Shown: one piece after another, positions 9,820 to 19,475 of the stretch
How the letters are laid out: each line of letters opens with the position of its first letter
Numbering within the stretch: the first letter of the stretch is position 1
Source: Oscillospiraceae bacterium
Lineage (GTDB): Bacteria; Bacillota; Clostridia; Oscillospirales; CAG-272
DNA length: 35,486 nucleotides
Reading direction: 5' to 3'
Assembly: GCA_015063535.1 (NCBI GenBank)
Contig: SVTY01000005.1
Span: forward strand, 87,808 to 123,293
The notes under the pieces: model-generated
Seen by the model: the letters and a program-made list of their open reading frames with translations, nothing else
Databases searched by the model: none
Told to the model about the DNA's origin: nothing
Made by a program: the position numbers and the translations under genes

Positions 9820-10887
9820 ATGAAAATCCCTGTAAATACCGACCTTTGGCAACAACTTTCCGTCTCCCAAAAGCCCATCGTTCTCTACGGCATGGGCAAC
9901 GGCGCCGACAAAATTCTCGCCGTCTGCGACCGCTACGGCATTCCCATCTCCGATGTGTTCGCCAGCGACGGCTTTGTGCGGGGACACAGCTTTCACGGGA
10001 TGCCCGTTCTGTCCTATTCCGCCGTCAAAGAAAAATACGGTGCCGAACATCTGACCGTCCTGCTGTCCTTCGCCAGCGCACGCCCTGAGGTACTGGCACT
10101 GTTTGACCTTGTGGACAGCGAATGCGAGTTATACGCTCCCGACGTTCCCGTTTGCGGCGACACGCTCTTTACCTATGCCTTTTTTGAAAGCCACCGAGCC
10201 GAGCTCGAAGCGGTATACGATCTGCTTGCCGATGAGGAATCCCGACGCATTTACGAAAATGTCCTCGCCTACAAGCTGACAGGCAAGCTCTGCTATCTGC
10301 GGCAGGCAGAATCCGACAAGGACACGGTGTACGGTTCTCTTTTACAAGCCGCCGACATCCGTACTGCCGCCGATCTTGGTGCCTACAACGGCGACACGGT
10401 ACGGGAGTTGATGGCATATGCCCCTGAGTTACGCACTGTTTGGGCAATGGAGCCCGACCGACGGAACTTCCGTAAGCTCTCGGACTTTGCGGGTGCGCTC
10501 ACCTCCCCCGCCGTACATGCCTGTCACGCCGCCGCTTGGTCACAGGAAACAACCCTGACCTTTGCCGACAGCGGCAACCGCAATGCGGGTGCCTTTGCCA
10601 AGGGAAAGACGGTGGAGGTCTGCGCCCGTCCCTTGGATGCCATTCTGGACGGGCAAGCCGTTGACTATATCAAATACGATGTGGAGGGAGCGGAAAAGGA
10701 AGCACTCCTCGGCTCTCGGCAAACGATTCTTACCCATCATCCAAAGCTCCTTGTCTCTCTCTATCACCGCACGGAGGATCTGTTTGCCCTTCCCCTGCAA
10801 ATTCACGCCATGAACCCCGACTATCGGCTTTATCTGCGCCGCTACCCCTACGTCCCCGCATGGGATTTGAATCTGATCTGTATGTAA
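9820..10887 (+). CDS. FkbM-family methyltransferase
   Basis: This encodes 355 residues in two parts. Residues 1-150 contain a nucleotide-binding-like segment (IVLYGMGNGADKIL, then ISDVFASDG) often found fused to FkbM enzymes. Residues from about 180 on form the S-adenosylmethionine-dependent FkbM domain: motif I is ADLGAYNGDTV, the acidic end of the next strand is AMEPDRRNF, and YIKYDVEGAEKEAL is the family hallmark. FkbM-type enzymes O-methylate sugars or polyketide hydroxyls; the acceptor here is unknown. ATG 9820 has AAGGAGG 4 nt upstream. The SGNH hydrolase gene follows 28 nt downstream on the same strand, so the two may modify the same glycan, which is an inference from location only. 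Confidence 0.85.
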   Translation: MKIPVNTDLWQQLSVSQKPIVLYGMGNGADKILAVCDRYGIPISDVFASDGFVRGHSFHGMPVLSYSAVKEKYGAEHLTVLLSFASARPEVLALFDLVDSECELYAPDVPVCGDTLFTYAFFESHRAELEAVYDLLADEESRRIYENVLAYKLTGKLCYLRQAESDKDTVYGSLLQAADIRTAADLGAYNGDTVRELMAYAPELRTVWAMEPDRRNFRKLSDFAGALTSPAVHACHAAAWSQETTLTFADSGNRNAGAFAKGKTVEVCARPLDAILDGQAVDYIKYDVEGAEKEALLGSRQTILTHHPKLLVSLYHRTEDLFALPLQIHAMNPDYRLYLRRYPYVPAWDLNLICM

Positions 10888-10915
10888 TTTTTTAATGGTA
10901 AGGAGAATCCTATCT

Positions 10916-11647
10916 ATGAAAATCAAAGACAAACTGTATTTCAATCGGAACGGACTCTTAGAGCACGGTCCCATTACTATTGTTGCTTTTGGCGACAGTG
11001 TGACCCACGGCTACCTTGCCTCGGACGAACCAAACTATGAAACGGTATATTGGAATCGTCTGCGGCAAAAACTCAATGCACTGCATTCCTATATTCCCGT
11101 CAATGTGATCAATGCGGGAATCGGGGGAGATACGGCAAAAAATGCGCTCTCTCGTCTTGATAGCCAAGTATTGAAGCACGAGCCGGATTTGGTCATCGTT
11201 TGTTTCGGTCTGAACGACATTAACAATCCGTTGGAAGAGTACCTGTCCGCTCTTCGCACGATCTTTGATCGTTGCTGTGCAAGCGGTACCGAGGTAATCT
11301 TTATGACCCCCAACATGCTCAACACCTATGTATCGGACGATACAGCACCCCAATATCTTTCCTACGCCGCCAAAACTGCCGCTTTTCAAGTCGAGGGCGG
11401 ACGAATGGATCAATATATGACACAAGCCTTAGCGTTGGCAAAAAGCATGGGCGTGTCTGTCTGCGACTGCTATTCCAAATGGAAGGAATTAAGTAAAACC
11501 GAGGATATCACACTCTTGCTTGCCAATCGCATCAACCACCCTACTGCCCAAATGCACGAATTATTCGCAGATATGCTGTTCGAAACAATAATGGGGAACT
11601 CGTTATCAAGCAAAGAAAATACGGGCAGCGGCATGTATTGCGAGTAA
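10916..11647 (+). CDS. SGNH/GDSL-type hydrolase
   Basis: This encodes a 243-residue esterase-like protein of the SGNH fold. Block I is AFGDSVTHG with the nucleophile Ser28, block II is the Gly of AGIGGDTAKNA, block III is CFGLNDI (Gly and Asn of the oxyanion hole), and block V is the His of NRINHPTAQMH near the C-terminus. Enzymes of this type remove acyl groups from carbohydrates or lipids. No signal peptide is visible, so it is probably cytoplasmic. I chose ATG 10916, which has AAGGAG 9 nt before it; an in-frame ATG at 10895 lies upstream of that ribosome site. It is the second gene after the FkbM methyltransferase, and transcription ends at the hairpin 11671-11700. Confidence 0.88.
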   Translation: MKIKDKLYFNRNGLLEHGPITIVAFGDSVTHGYLASDEPNYETVYWNRLRQKLNALHSYIPVNVINAGIGGDTAKNALSRLDSQVLKHEPDLVIVCFGLNDINNPLEEYLSALRTIFDRCCASGTEVIFMTPNMLNTYVSDDTAPQYLSYAAKTAAFQVEGGRMDQYMTQALALAKSMGVSVCDCYSKWKELSKTEDITLLLANRINHPTAQMHELFADMLFETIMGNSLSSKENTGSGMYCE

Positions 11648-11670
11648 ATATCTATCCAACATATAACAAA

Positions 11671-11700
11671 AACGGGATCGCACTGCGATCCCGTTTTTCT
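11671..11700. terminator. Bidirectional terminator between SGNH gene and rpsU
   Basis: A perfect 11-bp stem (AACGGGATCGC, 11671-11681, with 11685-11695) with a 3-nt loop is flanked by AAAAA on the left and TTTTCTT on the right. It should stop the SGNH transcript on plus and the rpsU transcript on minus. Confidence 0.9.
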
Positions 11701-11711
11701 TCAAAAGAAAA

Positions 11712-11888
11712 TTATTTGTATTTTCTCTTACGAGCGGCTTCCGACTTTTTCTTGCGCTTTACGCTGGGCTTCTCATAGTGTTCTCTCTTGCGAAGCTCGG
11801 TGAGGACGCCGGAACGAGCCATTGCTCTCTTAAAGCGACGAAGGGCACTGTCCAAGGACTCGCCTTCCTTCACTCTGATTTCTGCCAT
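11712..11888 (-). CDS. rpsU: 30S ribosomal protein S21
   Basis: This encodes the 58-residue S21 protein of the small ribosomal subunit. [19 protein letters not shown] is the family N-terminus, and the C-terminus is the usual very basic tail ([13 protein letters not shown]). The start is ATG 11888 with GGAGGG 10 nt upstream; the frame stays open further upstream to 11969 but that region is the promoter. It is monocistronic, from the promoter at 11941-11969 to the terminator at 11671-11700. Confidence 0.97.
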   Translation of the reverse strand: MAEIRVKEGESLDSALRRFKRAMARSGVLTELRKREHYEKPSVKRKKKSEAARKRKYK

Positions 11889-11940
11889 TTCTGTTTTCCC
11901 TCCCTCCGCATATTGCCAGAGACAATTTAAATCGAATATT

Positions 11941-11969
11941 ATTATACACGATTTTTCTGTCCTTGTCAA
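11941..11969 (-). promoter_or_regulatory. Consensus promoter of rpsU
   Basis: On minus: TTGACA (11964-11969), a 17-bp spacer, TATAAT (11941-11946). It matches the consensus fully and starts 8 nt after the stop codon of the GH78-like gene. Confidence 0.92.
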
Positions 11970-11976
11970 TAGATTT

Positions 11977-14103
11977 TTATAAGTTTTCCACGGAAAATCT
12001 CACTTTATTTTCGACATACTCCACCGCAATGGCGGCAAAGGAGGCAAAGCCGTGATCAAAGCTACCCTTGTGCTGCTTATATTCCCACAGCGTTTTGGTG
12101 GCATCTACCATACCGCCGAAAAAGGTCTTAAGATCCTCTCTCAATATGTTCCGTTCCCCCAGCTTCATCAGCACGCAAATTCTCAGATATAATCCAATAA
12201 AGGCATTCACGGGTACAAACTCCCGCTCTCCCCGTTGGAAGGTGGAAAAGCTGTTCCCTACATATTCCTTCAACTTGGCATATTGGGGGGCATTCACATC
12301 CACCTCACCAAACAGAATCGCATAATACTGACCCGCCTCGGAAACGTTGCGAGTATTGTGCAGTCTGCCGTCCTCGCCAAGAACTGCGTTGTCAACGAAC
12401 ACCTCACCGTCAAAGGAAAGCTCCCGTGTCTTGGCACGCACTCTTGCCGCCTTTTCGTTCATGCGCTCATCTCCATACAGCTCACCCACCGCATACAGCA
12501 TCTCGGAATAGAGAAAGTTGGTGGGATAATTTACGTCCTGCACCCATTCATTGGCCGTTGACCACTCCACGAAATTCCAATCGGGCAAATTTTGCAACAG
12601 TCCGTCGCTGTTTTCACAATCGGCAAGATACTTCACTACGCCGTATATGCTCTTGCGGAATGCCTCCCGATTAGCAGTTCGATTCCGCTCGTTCAAATAG
12701 TCTCTGACCTCCAAAATATACCACATATTCCATTGCGGTATAAACCGTCTCTCCTCTCTCATGGGAAAATCAGAGGGATAACACATCGGCAGAACACCCT
12801 CAACGGTCTCTCCCTCATTCCGATAGAGTCGGTAATTTTCAAGAAAAGCATCCTCCACCAGTGTCTTTCCCGTCAAGAAATATTCCGCACGGCCGGTAAA
12901 GTAGCTGTCACACAGCCAGCCTGCCCGCTCGCGGGAGGGACAGTCGGTAAACAAATCCACTGCGTTGTGGGCAAAGGTACGCTCTGCCGCCTCATAGATC
13001 CGTTTCAACTCGGGATCCCGAATTTGACGTTGGATCATGAGAGAATGAGGATATTCATAGCTTCGAATACCGAAGCCGGAAACGGTGATGCTTCCCTTTT
13101 TGACCATCAAAACAGCAAAACGGCAGGTATACGGCTCAAAGCTTTGACAATCGATCCGCTTTCCCGCAGGTATAAAATACTCCATCACCGCCTGTATCTT
13201 GAGATCGGTAAAGGCAAATTCATCGGGAGAGCAAAATTCGGAAAAGCCCAGCACCAAATCGCACGCCTCATGTGCGGTTACATCCAATCGCAAAAAGCCG
13301 GCGTAAATCGCCCCCATATCCATGATAACATACTCACCTTCCGAAAGGCGCAAGGGGAATGTTCCCTCTCCCCGAGTCTTTTCCTGCTTTTGTTTTTGGA
13401 TCCAGCGATAAGGCAAAGCCACCGTCTCGGATGGATAATATTGCCCCCAAGCGGGACTCACCAATCCGGATGAGTACCGATTCTCCCGGCAAGCTCTGCT
13501 CTCCTCATAGTGGAAGGTTCCCTGCGAAGTATAGCAGTCGGTGCCGATGTATTCATAGGTCGGCATCGGCACGGTGCGCAGAAGATACTTTGGCTGATTC
13601 TCCGCAGGTACCAGCTCCACACGGTATTCCTCTGCGTAAGGATTTTCCGCCGTATAGTCCCAAAGCTCTCCGAAATGCCGTTGGGCAGAAAACCGCTCTG
13701 CCTGTTGCAGACGGCGGCAGGAACGGTAGCCAAAAAAATCCTGTCCCCGTCCTGTGGCAAGGAGAACCTGTTCTCCCCGTCTCAGCTCCGCTACCGCAAA
13801 GGAGGGCTGTCTGACGGTAGACAGGGTACCGCAATAATAGCCCGCAACCTCCAAAACAATCTCATTTTCTCCTTCGGTATGATACGCATCCAAATTGATC
13901 TCGTCCACACGGGCATAGCCCTTGGCAGTTCTTGCAGGTCCAAAAGCGACAAAGGTGCCGTTCACGGTCAGACGGTAAAAGGAACATGCAGTCACGTACA
14001 GAATGCATTCTTTGAGCTCCTTTGATTCGGCACGAAGGATCAGCTGATAATTCATTTCCTTTTCTTTGCCTTTGGCAAAAACAGGAATCGCTTGCTTAAA
14101 CAT
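11977..14103 (-). CDS. GH78-like alpha-L-rhamnosidase family protein
   Basis: This encodes 708 residues resembling the alpha-L-rhamnosidase (GH78) group of six-hairpin glycosidases. The N-terminal 350 residues are beta-rich accessory domains ([32 protein letters not shown]). The catalytic barrel starts near residue 370 and carries [18 protein letters not shown], which corresponds to the DCPxRxERxGW motif of GH78, followed by [16 protein letters not shown]. No signal peptide is visible, so it would act on imported oligosaccharides; the rhamnose specificity is inferred and not certain. ATG 14103 is preceded by AGGAGG with 6 nt spacing, so I reject the upstream ATG at 14121. It follows leuS on the same strand, separated by a weak hairpin and no visible promoter, so read-through from leuS may drive it. 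Confidence 0.8.
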   Translation of the reverse strand: MFKQAIPVFAKGKEKEMNYQLILRAESKELKECILYVTACSFYRLTVNGTFVAFGPARTAKGYARVDEINLDAYHTEGENEIVLEVAGYYCGTLSTVRQPSFAVAELRRGEQVLLATGRGQDFFGYRSCRRLQQAERFSAQRHFGELWDYTAENPYAEEYRVELVPAENQPKYLLRTVPMPTYEYIGTDCYTSQGTFHYEESRACRENRYSSGLVSPAWGQYYPSETVALPYRWIQKQKQEKTRGEGTFPLRLSEGEYVIMDMGAIYAGFLRLDVTAHEACDLVLGFSEFCSPDEFAFTDLKIQAVMEYFIPAGKRIDCQSFEPYTCRFAVLMVKKGSITVSGFGIRSYEYPHSLMIQRQIRDPELKRIYEAAERTFAHNAVDLFTDCPSRERAGWLCDSYFTGRAEYFLTGKTLVEDAFLENYRLYRNEGETVEGVLPMCYPSDFPMREERRFIPQWNMWYILEVRDYLNERNRTANREAFRKSIYGVVKYLADCENSDGLLQNLPDWNFVEWSTANEWVQDVNYPTNFLYSEMLYAVGELYGDERMNEKAARVRAKTRELSFDGEVFVDNAVLGEDGRLHNTRNVSEAGQYYAILFGEVDVNAPQYAKLKEYVGNSFSTFQRGEREFVPVNAFIGLYLRICVLMKLGERNILREDLKTFFGGMVDATKTLWEYKQHKGSFDHGFASFAAIAVEYVENKVRFSVENL

Positions 14104-14128
14104 AGATATCCTCCTGTTCATAAATGAA

Positions 14129-14152
14129 GGGAAAACCGTATTCGATTTTCCC
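14129..14152 (-). terminator. Weak terminator or attenuator after leuS
   Basis: An inverted repeat (GGGAAAACC, 14129-14137, with GATTTTCCC, 14144-14152; two G-T pairs on the minus strand next to the loop) lies 14 nt beyond the leuS stop and is followed on minus by TTCATTT. This is a modest T-run, so termination may be partial. Confidence 0.5.
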
Positions 14153-14166
14153 CTCGTATTTTATTT

Positions 14167-16602
14167 TTATTTTACCACGATGTTGACGATCTTATTGGGA
14201 ACCACGATCTCCTTGACCACGGTCTTGCCGTCGATGGCTGCCGCTATCCTCTCGTCGGACTTGGCGGCAGACAGCACCGCATCCTTGTCCAGATCCACGG
14301 GAACGCTGATCTTTCCTCTGACCTTGCCGTTGATCTGCACCACCAGCTCGACCTCCTCGTCCGCCGTTTTGCTCTCGTCATAGACAGGCCACGGCTCGTA
14401 GGCGATGGTGTTGTCGTGTCCAAGGATCGACCAAAGCTCCTCACCGATATGAGGGCAGATACAGGACAGCATCTTTATCAGCCCCTCCGCATACGCTCTC
14501 GGACATTTGCCCTCCTTGTATACGGCGTTTACAAAGATCATCATTTGGGAGATCGCCGTATTAAAGCCAAGCTTTTCAAAGTCATCGGTGATCTTCTTGA
14601 CACTCTTGTGATAAATTTTATCCAAGGCGGGAATATCTCCGTCCACGATGTTGGCAGGCTCGGTAAAGAACGTCCAAACACGGTTGAGGAACTTTCTCGC
14701 TCCCTCTACGCCCTGATCGCTCCAAGGCTTGGAGACCTCAAGCGGGCCCATGAACATCTCATACAGACGCAAGGTATCGGCACCGTAGTCCCGTACCACG
14801 TCACTGGGATTGACCACAAACTGTGGGAACCGCTTGCCCATCTTGATGCCGTTGGAGCCAAGGATCATCCCCTGATGCACCAGCTTTTTAAACGGCTCCT
14901 TGGTAGGTGCCAGTCCCTTGTCGTACAGGTAACGGTTCCAGATGCGGGAATACATCAAATGTCCCACCGCATGCTCGGGGCCTCCGATATACAGGTCAAC
15001 GGGCATCCAATGCTTCAGCAGCTCCCCGTTGGCAAATTCCTTATCGTTGTGGGGGTCGATGTACCGCAGGAAGTACCATGAGGAGCCTGCGGAGCCGGGC
15101 ATGGTGGAGGTCTCTCGCTTACCCTTTACCCCATTCTTGTCGTACTGCTTCCATTCGGTCGCATTCTCCAAGGGCGCCTTTCCGCCCTCTCCCTTATAGT
15201 TTTCCAGCTCGGGAAGCACCAGCGGCAGCTCCTCGTCCGCCAGAACATGGATGCCGCCGTCCTCGGTGTGTACCACGGGAACAGGCTCGCCCCAGTACCG
15301 CTGTCTGGCAAAGATCCACTCACGGAAGTGATAATTTACCGTCCGCTTGGCAACGCCCATCTTCTCCAGCTTCGCTGTAATGGCTTCCTTCGCTTCCTCT
15401 ACCGTAAGACCCGTAAATTCCTCGGAGTTGATAAGACGATAGCCCTTGCCCAGATAATCTCCCTTTTCAAAGGCGTGCTCGGAAACATCCACGTGACCGA
15501 GACGGTCGTCTCCGTCAATGACTTGGATCATATCAATGTTGTGCGCCATGGCATATTCAAAGTCTCTTTGATCATGAGATGGTACCGCCATCACCGCACC
15601 CGTACCGTAGCTTGCCAGCACAAAATCACCGATAAACATGCGAACCTCTTTGCCGTTGACAGGGTTGATACAGGTCACGCCCTTCAGCTCACAGCCCGAC
15701 TTGGTCTTGTTCAGCTCGGTTCTGTCCATGTCGTTTTTCTTTAGGGTCTCTGCAATGTAAGCCTCTACCTCGTCCTTGTTTTCAATACGGGGCATCAGCG
15801 ACTTGACGATCTCTCCGTCGGGTGCCAGCACCATAAAGGTAATGCCGTAGATGGTCTCGATACAGGTGGTGAAGATGGAAAACTCTCCGCCGCCCACGAT
15901 TTGGAATTTCACTTCCACTCCCGTAGATTTGCCGATCCAGTTCTTCTGCATCAGCTTGGTGGATTCGGGCCAGTCGATCTCCTCCAAGCCCTCCAGCAGT
16001 GCCTCGGCAAAGGCGGGCTGATTGATGACCCACTGCTTCATGTTCTTGCGGACAACGGGATAGCCCCCCCGCTCGGATTTGCCGTCAATGACCTCGTCGT
16101 TCGAGAGAACGGTTCCCAGCTCCTCACACCAGTTGACAGGCATGTCGATGTACTGGGCATAGCCGTCCTCGTACAGCTTTTTGAAGATCCACTGGGTCCA
16201 CCGATAAAAATCGGGATCGCTGGTGGCAATCATCTTGCTCCAGTCGTAGTCAAAGCCAAGCTCCTTGAGCTGTGCCGAGAAGGTCTTGATATTCTCCTGT
16301 GTAAAGCCGTTGGGATGGTTTCCCGTGGTGACCGCATACTGCTCGGCGGGAAGTCCGAAGGAGTCGTAGCCCATAGGGTGAAGGACATTGTAGCCCTGCA
16401 TCCGCTTCATTCTCGACACGATATCGGTGGCTGTGTAGCCCTCGGGGTGTCCCGCATGCAGACCCACGCCCGACGGATACGGAAACATATCCAATACGTA
16501 ATATTTGGGCTTGGAAAAATCCCACACATCGGTCTTGAAGGTCTCGTTTGCTTCCCAATACGCTTGCCACTTCTTTTCAATTTCACTGTGATTGTACTTC
16601 AT
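14167..16602 (-). CDS. leuS: Leucyl-tRNA synthetase
   Basis: This encodes an 811-residue class I synthetase charging tRNA-Leu. The HIGH motif is present as HAGH at 49-52 in PYPSGVGLHAGHPEGY. The editing (CP1) domain contains the conserved GTGAVMAVPSHDQRDFEYA. The second signature is KMGKR at 587-591, in GSNGIKMGKRFPQFVVNPSD, in place of KMSKS; KMSKR-like and KMGKR-like variants are known in some bacterial LeuRS. The anticodon-binding and C-terminal domains are complete (VVQINGKVRGKISVP). ATG 16602 has GAGAGGTG about 8 nt upstream. It is the last housekeeping gene of the long operon and follows rsfS by 20 nt. Confidence 0.97.
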   Translation of the reverse strand: MKYNHSEIEKKWQAYWEANETFKTDVWDFSKPKYYVLDMFPYPSGVGLHAGHPEGYTATDIVSRMKRMQGYNVLHPMGYDSFGLPAEQYAVTTGNHPNGFTQENIKTFSAQLKELGFDYDWSKMIATSDPDFYRWTQWIFKKLYEDGYAQYIDMPVNWCEELGTVLSNDEVIDGKSERGGYPVVRKNMKQWVINQPAFAEALLEGLEEIDWPESTKLMQKNWIGKSTGVEVKFQIVGGGEFSIFTTCIETIYGITFMVLAPDGEIVKSLMPRIENKDEVEAYIAETLKKNDMDRTELNKTKSGCELKGVTCINPVNGKEVRMFIGDFVLASYGTGAVMAVPSHDQRDFEYAMAHNIDMIQVIDGDDRLGHVDVSEHAFEKGDYLGKGYRLINSEEFTGLTVEEAKEAITAKLEKMGVAKRTVNYHFREWIFARQRYWGEPVPVVHTEDGGIHVLADEELPLVLPELENYKGEGGKAPLENATEWKQYDKNGVKGKRETSTMPGSAGSSWYFLRYIDPHNDKEFANGELLKHWMPVDLYIGGPEHAVGHLMYSRIWNRYLYDKGLAPTKEPFKKLVHQGMILGSNGIKMGKRFPQFVVNPSDVVRDYGADTLRLYEMFMGPLEVSKPWSDQGVEGARKFLNRVWTFFTEPANIVDGDIPALDKIYHKSVKKITDDFEKLGFNTAISQMMIFVNAVYKEGKCPRAYAEGLIKMLSCICPHIGEELWSILGHDNTIAYEPWPVYDESKTADEEVELVVQINGKVRGKISVPVDLDKDAVLSAAKSDERIAAAIDGKTVVKEIVVPNKIVNIVVK

Positions 16603-16622
16603 GTTCCGTCACCTCTCCGCTG

Positions 16623-16991
16623 TCAATCGGCATACAGCTTATCCAAGTTATAAAATTCACGGGATTCTCTGCTGAAAATATGCACGATCACATGGCTGTA
16701 ATCCAGCAGAAGCCACGAGTTGTTATCCCGCCCCTCGATCTGATACGGCTCTACTCCCCGCAGACCGATCCGATATTCGGTCTCGTTGGCGAGTGCCTTG
16801 ATCTGTGTGGAGGAATTGCCCGTGCAAAGGACAAAATATTCGGCGATCACCGTTTTGTCCTCCACATGCAATACCTTGATATCTCTTCCCTTTTTGGAAT
16901 CCAACACCTCAGCAATGGCATCCGCCAATTCTTTTGCGGTCGCTTCCTTGAGCGACGGCAATGCTTCGGTGATCATTTCGGTTCCTTCCAT
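16623..16991 (-). CDS. rsfS: Ribosomal silencing factor RsfS
   Basis: This encodes a 122-residue RsfS (YbeB/Iojap/YqeL) protein, which binds ribosomal protein L14 and blocks subunit joining in starvation. The family core is clear: VLHVEDKTVIAEYFVLCTG, then IEGRDNNSWLLLDYSHVIVH and the ending REFYNLDKLYAD. ATG 16991 is used here; an ATG five codons later (16976) with GGAAGGA just before it is an equally possible start. It lies between lcp and leuS, the common order in Firmicutes. Confidence 0.95.
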   Translation of the reverse strand: MEGTEMITEALPSLKEATAKELADAIAEVLDSKKGRDIKVLHVEDKTVIAEYFVLCTGNSSTQIKALANETEYRIGLRGVEPYQIEGRDNNSWLLLDYSHVIVHIFSRESREFYNLDKLYAD

Positions 16992-17075
16992 TTGCTACCA
17001 ACCTTTCTTTTTCGCTCTCGGCGATCTTTATTCCTTAATATTGTAATGCAAAATTTCGATTTTGTCAAGCCCTTC

Positions 17076-18119
17076 TCATCCGTTTCCCGCAATTCGGATG
17101 CCATTCTCGGCAATTTCCGAAGCGGAATAGATAAAATACGGCGTGTATCCCTCGTAGATCGCCCGAAAGCGCTTGTACTCGGGGTGCAGAAATACCCCCT
17201 TGGGGTCAAATGTGCCGACCTCGGCGCCCAAGCAGTTGCACAACAGCTCGGACATTCCTCTGTGGGAGAGCACATAATAGGAGGCTCCGCTCTTTTCCGC
17301 CACGGCATCGGCCCCCGGTGCCGTGACAAAGAAGATCTTGTCCGCCTCCACCGACATCGCATCCCGAATCAGCGGCAATATCTCCACCGCCCCCAAGTCG
17401 GTCTCCACATCGTCCAGCAAGGACAGCGCCAGCCTTCCCAAGGTCATGGGTGAGTCGGTCTCTCTCACTTGTCGCATCAGCGACGTCAAAAAGAGCTTTT
17501 GGGCATCCATTCGCCCCAGATCCCCTCGGACATAACCCGAACGGTAGCGCACAAATTGCTCTGCCGCCCGTCCGTCCAAGGTCTGCCGCCCGGCAGGTAG
17601 ATGGATCGACAGCCCCTGTGCGGGATCGTTGTAATCCATGGGTGCCTTCAGTTCGATCTCGATACCGCCCAAGGCATCGACTGCCTCGACCAGTGCATCG
17701 GGCGAGAGACGGATATAGCGGTCAATGGAGATCCCCAACGCCTCCGACAAAAATACCCGCATCTCTGCCATGCCACCCAAGGCGGAGGGCGCTCCGTTCA
17801 GCTTTCGGTAGCTTCCGTCGGTATAGGCGGCATAGGTGTCTCTCGGCAGCTGGATGACCCATGCCTCCCCCGTATCCCGATTCAGAGACAGGAGCATCAG
17901 CACGTCACACAGTCCCGATGTGCGGTCGGTACCGCCCACCAAAATGCGAAAGGTTCCCTTTTTTGAGGCACTCTCCTCCTCGGCGTTTCCCACCGATACG
18001 GAATCGGCGGAAGCAGGCTCCTTTCGCAAAAGAAAGATAGCAAGGATCACAAGCAACAGGGTCAAAAGTCCTGTCAGGATCAGGGTCGGAATCCAATAGT
18101 TCGATCGTTTTTTTATCAT
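17076..18119 (-). CDS. LytR-CpsA-Psr family cell-wall ligase
   Basis: This encodes 347 residues with a basic N-terminus and one membrane helix (about residues 9-32), leaving the rest outside. The LCP domain follows: RILVGGTDRTSGLCDVLMLLSLN, then VIQLPRDTYAAY containing the catalytic Arg/Asp pair, LNGAPSALGG, and FVRYRSGYVRGDLGRMDAQK with the second set of conserved arginines. LCP enzymes transfer undecaprenyl-linked polymers such as teichoic acids or capsule to peptidoglycan. I start it at ATG 18119 (GGAG 9 nt upstream); the ATG at 18128 directly abuts that site. LCP genes between yqeK and rsfS are frequent in Clostridia, which supports the call. Confidence 0.92.
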   Translation of the reverse strand: MIKKRSNYWIPTLILTGLLTLLLVILAIFLLRKEPASADSVSVGNAEEESASKKGTFRILVGGTDRTSGLCDVLMLLSLNRDTGEAWVIQLPRDTYAAYTDGSYRKLNGAPSALGGMAEMRVFLSEALGISIDRYIRLSPDALVEAVDALGGIEIELKAPMDYNDPAQGLSIHLPAGRQTLDGRAAEQFVRYRSGYVRGDLGRMDAQKLFLTSLMRQVRETDSPMTLGRLALSLLDDVETDLGAVEILPLIRDAMSVEADKIFFVTAPGADAVAEKSGASYYVLSHRGMSELLCNCLGAEVGTFDPKGVFLHPEYKRFRAIYEGYTPYFIYSASEIAENGIRIAGNG

Positions 18120-18189
18120 ATTCGGCATCTCCGTTTTTGTTCATATTCAAGTATGTACAATTTACAAAGATACCGTATCGTTTCAGGTC

Positions 18190-18840
18190 TTACGCCTCCG
18201 TGGCGGCTTGCTCCTCTGCCCGACAGCGGCAGATCAGCTCATTTCTTGCCCCGACGGTATCGGGGCTGATGGGCGTTCCCTCCTCCAGCAAGCCCCGCAC
18301 GGTCATGTCAAAGGACAGGATCATCGTTCGATGCAGATGGGTCATCCGCTCCTCGAAGGACATCTCCTCGGGTCTTGCTTCAAAAAAGAATGTCCGCAGG
18401 GTCACACAGTCCGCAAAGGTGCGGGACAGATCAATGTAATCTGCCAAATAGATCAGCTTTTCGCACAGGGTCATCCCTTCCCGACCCGTTGTATGCCAAC
18501 GGACACAGCCGATAAGCGCCTCATCGGCAAACTCGGGAAAGCGTTCGGGAATGAGCGCCGCCGCCGTTTTGGCGTGAAAGGTCTTGGGGGCGTACAGCTC
18601 GGTTCGGCTGACAGGCAAGCCCTTTTGTGCGCAGATGAGCAGATGGCGGTCGGGCGAATATTCCTTGGTCAGGTCATGCAGCAGTGCCGCCGCTCGCAGC
18701 ATGGAAATTTGCTTTGGTGCATACAGCTCGCCCAGCCGTATCGCCATGCGCTCCACCTCAACGGTATGGCGGTAGCGTTTTTCGGAAAGCTCGGATGCCA
18801 GCGTATCCCGCAAAGCATCCAGCATTTGCTCGGTAATCAT
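18190..18840 (-). CDS. yqeK: YqeK-type HD phosphohydrolase
   Basis: This encodes a 216-residue HD-domain protein of the YqeK family, whose studied members cleave diadenosine tetraphosphate symmetrically to ADP. The metal ligands are in YRHTVEVERMA (His), AAALLHDLTKEY (His-Asp), FHAKTAA and VRWHTTGREGM (His), and LIYLADYIDLSR (Asp). The C-terminal extension of about 30 residues is not recognisable. Its ATG (18840) overlaps the nadD stop by 4 nt, so it is translationally coupled to nadD. Confidence 0.92.
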   Translation of the reverse strand: MITEQMLDALRDTLASELSEKRYRHTVEVERMAIRLGELYAPKQISMLRAAALLHDLTKEYSPDRHLLICAQKGLPVSRTELYAPKTFHAKTAAALIPERFPEFADEALIGCVRWHTTGREGMTLCEKLIYLADYIDLSRTFADCVTLRTFFFEARPEEMSFEERMTHLHRTMILSFDMTVRGLLEEGTPISPDTVGARNELICRCRAEEQAATEA

Positions 18841-19475
18841 TCCGTGTCCCCCTCCTTCACATACAGACGGTTTTGGCGAATAAAGCGCTCCACGCCAGAC
18901 GGAACCATGGAAGAAATATCCTTCCCCTCCCGTACCGCACGCCGAATCTCCGTAGAGGAAAGCTCGATGGGATCGGTCACGATCCGACGGAACATGACGC
19001 CGTACTTTTCATAGTATTCCCCGATCTTGGCGATCATACGCTTACTGAGGAGAGGATCATTTTCCCGTCTGACATACACAGGATAGCACATCCGCAAAAT
19101 ATCCTCAAACCGATACCATGTATCAAAGGTCAGCACCATATCGGTGCCGCACAGCAGAAAGAGTCTCGTGTCGGGTCGCTCCAGCTCCTTGAGCGTGTCA
19201 TAGGTATAGCTTTTCCCGCCCCGCTTCAGCTCCACATCGGAGATCACCACGCCGTCCACCCCTTCAAATGCCAACTCGCACATCCGCAGACGGTACAGCG
19301 GATCGTCCGACGGAGATATCTGCTTATGCGGTGGAAGGCAGGCGGGGATGACAAACAGGTAATCCAGCTTCATCTGCTCCATAAACGCCTTTGCCGCCGC
19401 CACATGTCCGTTGTGAATGGGAGCAAAGGTGCCGCCGTAAATGCCGACACGGAGCATATCCATTCCGTTTGTCAT
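18837..19475 (-). CDS. nadD: Nicotinate-nucleotide adenylyltransferase
   Basis: This encodes a 212-residue NadD, which joins ATP and nicotinate mononucleotide to make deamido-NAD. The nucleotidyltransferase signature GGTFAPIHNGHV is near the N-terminus, LDYLFVIPACLPPHK carries the substrate loop, and LSSTEIRRAVREGKDISSM is the C-terminal ISSTxIR motif. ATG 19475 overlaps the yhbY stop (ATGA), and internal ATGs four and six codons later are alternatives. It sits in the conserved yhbY-nadD-yqeK block. Confidence 0.96.
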   Translation of the reverse strand: MTNGMDMLRVGIYGGTFAPIHNGHVAAAKAFMEQMKLDYLFVIPACLPPHKQISPSDDPLYRLRMCELAFEGVDGVVISDVELKRGGKSYTYDTLKELERPDTRLFLLCGTDMVLTFDTWYRFEDILRMCYPVYVRRENDPLLSKRMIAKIGEYYEKYGVMFRRIVTDPIELSSTEIRRAVREGKDISSMVPSGVERFIRQNRLYVKEGDTE

